From NCBI GenBank assembly GCA_937894165.1, contig CALCSX010000398.1:1-12013 (forward strand): DNA of 12,013 nucleotides, written 5' to 3'. This document shows positions 11,601-12,013 of the stretch, in pieces; position 1 is the stretch's first letter; the number at the start of each line of letters is the position of its first letter. Below the pieces are notes generated by a model. The model saw only the letters and a program-made list of their open reading frames with translations, searched no databases and had not been told where the DNA came from. This DNA is from an uncultured Saprospiraceae bacterium. GTDB lineage: Bacteria > Bacteroidota > Bacteroidia > Chitinophagales > Saprospiraceae. The position numbers and the translations under genes were made by a program.

Positions 11601-12013
11601 GACGATTATCGATCTGGAATTTCCTGAATCACCTACGTTTACCATTGATTCCTCCGATCCAACAGTTTGTGAAGATGCCAATGGCACCATTTCTATTATG
11701 GAATTAGATCCGGAAGTATTTTACGAGGTAAATTATAAATTAAATGGTTTGGATCAGGGACCTTTTGATTTAGAGTCTGATTTGGAAGGTACTATTCTTC
11801 TTTCCAACCTATCAGCCGGTATTTATTCAGAAATATCAGTTTCTTTGAATTCATGTGAAACAGTCTTACCGGGACATGTTTTGCTGGTAGAGCCTGAAGG
11901 ACCTGATTTTGATGTCAGTTCTACTGATCCTACAGTTTGTGAAGATTCAGATGGAACTATAACGATAAGTGGTCTGCTACCGCAATTAGAATACGAGGTA
12001 AGCTACAATTTTA
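8662..12013 (+). CDS. Giant secreted/surface SdrD_B and Ig-like repeat protein (partial, 3' end outside window)
   Basis: The frame is open for 1117 codons from the ATG at 8662 and continues past the window. Residues 1-37 end in a signal peptide (hydrophobic core 18-30, then GEAQ). A SdrD_B-like domain follows (about 38-135; V42-F-R-D-F-N-G-N-G-I-Q-D). Residues about 140-670 resemble a propeller-type module, with VWGAVYSKQAGKIFTSALMK and RHTGFGVLGSGGIY as the clearest motif. A second SdrD_B domain (about 672-806; NYVWLDSNGDGIQ, DDVTVELF) has calcium-loop-like Asp/Asn residues. From 812 come Ig-like repeats of exactly 90 residues (812-901, 902-991, 992-1081, 1082 onward). Acidic, Cys-containing and low in Lys, it fits an extracellular adhesin or matrix protein, probably with a C-terminal sorting domain beyond the window. 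The A-rich stretch before 8662 supports this start; ATGs at 8695 and 8710 are alternatives. Confidence 0.88.
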   Translation, partial: MIIRFTFTELSMVFRKMLSLVGIAFLVILCHLSGEAQITGSVFRDFNGNGIQDDNEPNIEGVLVKAFDASGEECGNTLTTDELMGTNYELTGCGDAVVRVEFTIPQEYCISNGLDFSGFGGDAYGSAVQFTTGNAFDINFAIQNPGDYNQGAENTLVFTGRHTNGDPLAGGTSSSENWFVGFPYTHSGNMDPTYSVDGSIIGPVWGAVYSKQAGKIFTSALMKRHTGFGVLGSGGIYLLEPEGNTFLVESFYDMDANGHRTRAGDDAPEYGEGSSYELVGSPSSTVNYLGANDPLTGLPSGFGVIGTNVERGLLADKAEPNHDPAAFDQVGKVGLGSMQISEDGKFLFVVNLYSRLLFRLELDDATNPTEVINVTSYALPTTDCNNGVLRPFGLKFHRDRLYLGAVCSGENGGENIVDGNTDLEAFVFQFINPTEDAQFVSDPLISFPLNYRKGKARTGFPENDQWYTWTNNSDALYATSNATPPSRGSYAQPVLSDIDFTDRGDLIMAFMDRGGHQWGHQNKRFLGNSEQLVRYQLGGDVLIAGKNCDTGSFTLENNGSFNSTGQEFTSDGEDNNEGPGGGEFFFKELSEEIHQETHMGSIATLPGQDQVFNTVMNPLIVFSGGTVLYSTSTGLNSNEYQIYSSENLTAGTLGKANGLGDISFSLEAPPIEIGNYVWLDSNGDGIQTADEQGIDDVTVELFKENELVGTTQTSNGGQYYFNDSNVVLGGESGIKPLMDYEIRIPLNQTPIDTLNLTLSNVPPIGGSLDDYSDNDGVPGPGYALIQITTGIEGANNHTYDFGFQNNCPDPLEIELTTQNVSNCEESDGSITISGLESGTIYSVSYYFDGNQVGPNDLEANDQGEIILDNLAAGNYSLVSVNLEDCTTTDFTELEILDPETPVFEVNGIDPADCVGGNGIINISGLDPNAFYEVAYNFEGNPQGSFNLQTNDDGIIVLMDLEIGSYTNFTVTSNDCAGESQTIIDLEFPESPTFTIDSSDPTVCEDANGTISIMELDPEVFYEVNYKLNGLDQGPFDLESDLEGTILLSNLSAGIYSEISVSLNSCETVLPGHVLLVEPEGPDFDVSSTDPTVCEDSDGTITISGLLPQLEYEVSYNF
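11095..12013 (+). repeat. In-gene tandem repeat, 270 bp (90 residues) per unit
   Basis: Units lie at 11095-11364, 11365-11634, 11635-11904 and 11905 onward (cut by the window end). Each full unit has Cys at positions 12 and 74, a G-x-I-x-I-x-x-L strand near 17-24, a G-x-I-x-L turn near 52-56 and an L/F-x-P-E-x-P end. The unit length is exact although the sequences have diverged, which suggests old duplication with selection on domain length. The Cys pair, 62 apart in every unit, probably forms a disulfide. Confidence 0.85.

Overview
The window looks like a chromosomal segment of a Bacteroidota bacterium, possibly a Saprospira-like lineage. The clues are low GC, few recognisable Shine-Dalgarno sites, Bacteroidota-type -7 boxes (TAnnTTTG), signal peptides ending in S-x-Q, and a very long secreted SdrD_B/Ig-like repeat protein. 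Genus-level placement is inference only.

Left part (1-2300): a partial hotdog acyl-CoA thioesterase on the minus strand faces away from an exported thiol-dependent glutathione peroxidase. Next comes a compound repeat locus (about 960-1790). In it a small GIY-YIG nuclease gene (minus) is bracketed by arrays built on the core TTCGACTCCGCTCA, present in both orientations. A short single-stranded-DNA-binding protein (ssb, minus) follows, with its own terminator.

Middle part (2300-7010): hicAB, a HicA-type toxin and HicB-type antitoxin with an ATGA overlap, is divergent from ssb across a spacer holding a large palindrome. A two-gene unit follows: an exported M48 metallopeptidase and a secreted protein of unknown function. 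Then comes a second toxin-antitoxin locus in which the Phd/YefM antitoxin is intact and has a GTAC-type operator. Its Txe/YoeB toxin partner is broken by an in-frame stop and a one-base frameshift. A clear hairpin-plus-T-run terminator closes this block.

Right part (7170-12013): a pirin with an unusual Tat-like N-terminal extension, then about 600 bp of AT-rich non-coding DNA with a near-consensus promoter, a 12-bp-stem hairpin and a cluster of palindromes. Last is the 5' end of a giant surface or secreted protein that runs off the window. It has a signal peptide, an SdrD_B domain, a probable propeller region, a second SdrD_B domain, and then tandem repeats of exactly 90 residues with two cysteines each.

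The strongest candidates for something new are the GIY-YIG gene inside its repeat brackets (it resembles a repeat-associated nuclease system, loosely analogous to REP/RAYT), the decayed toxin beside an intact antitoxin, and the structured non-coding region upstream of the giant surface protein.
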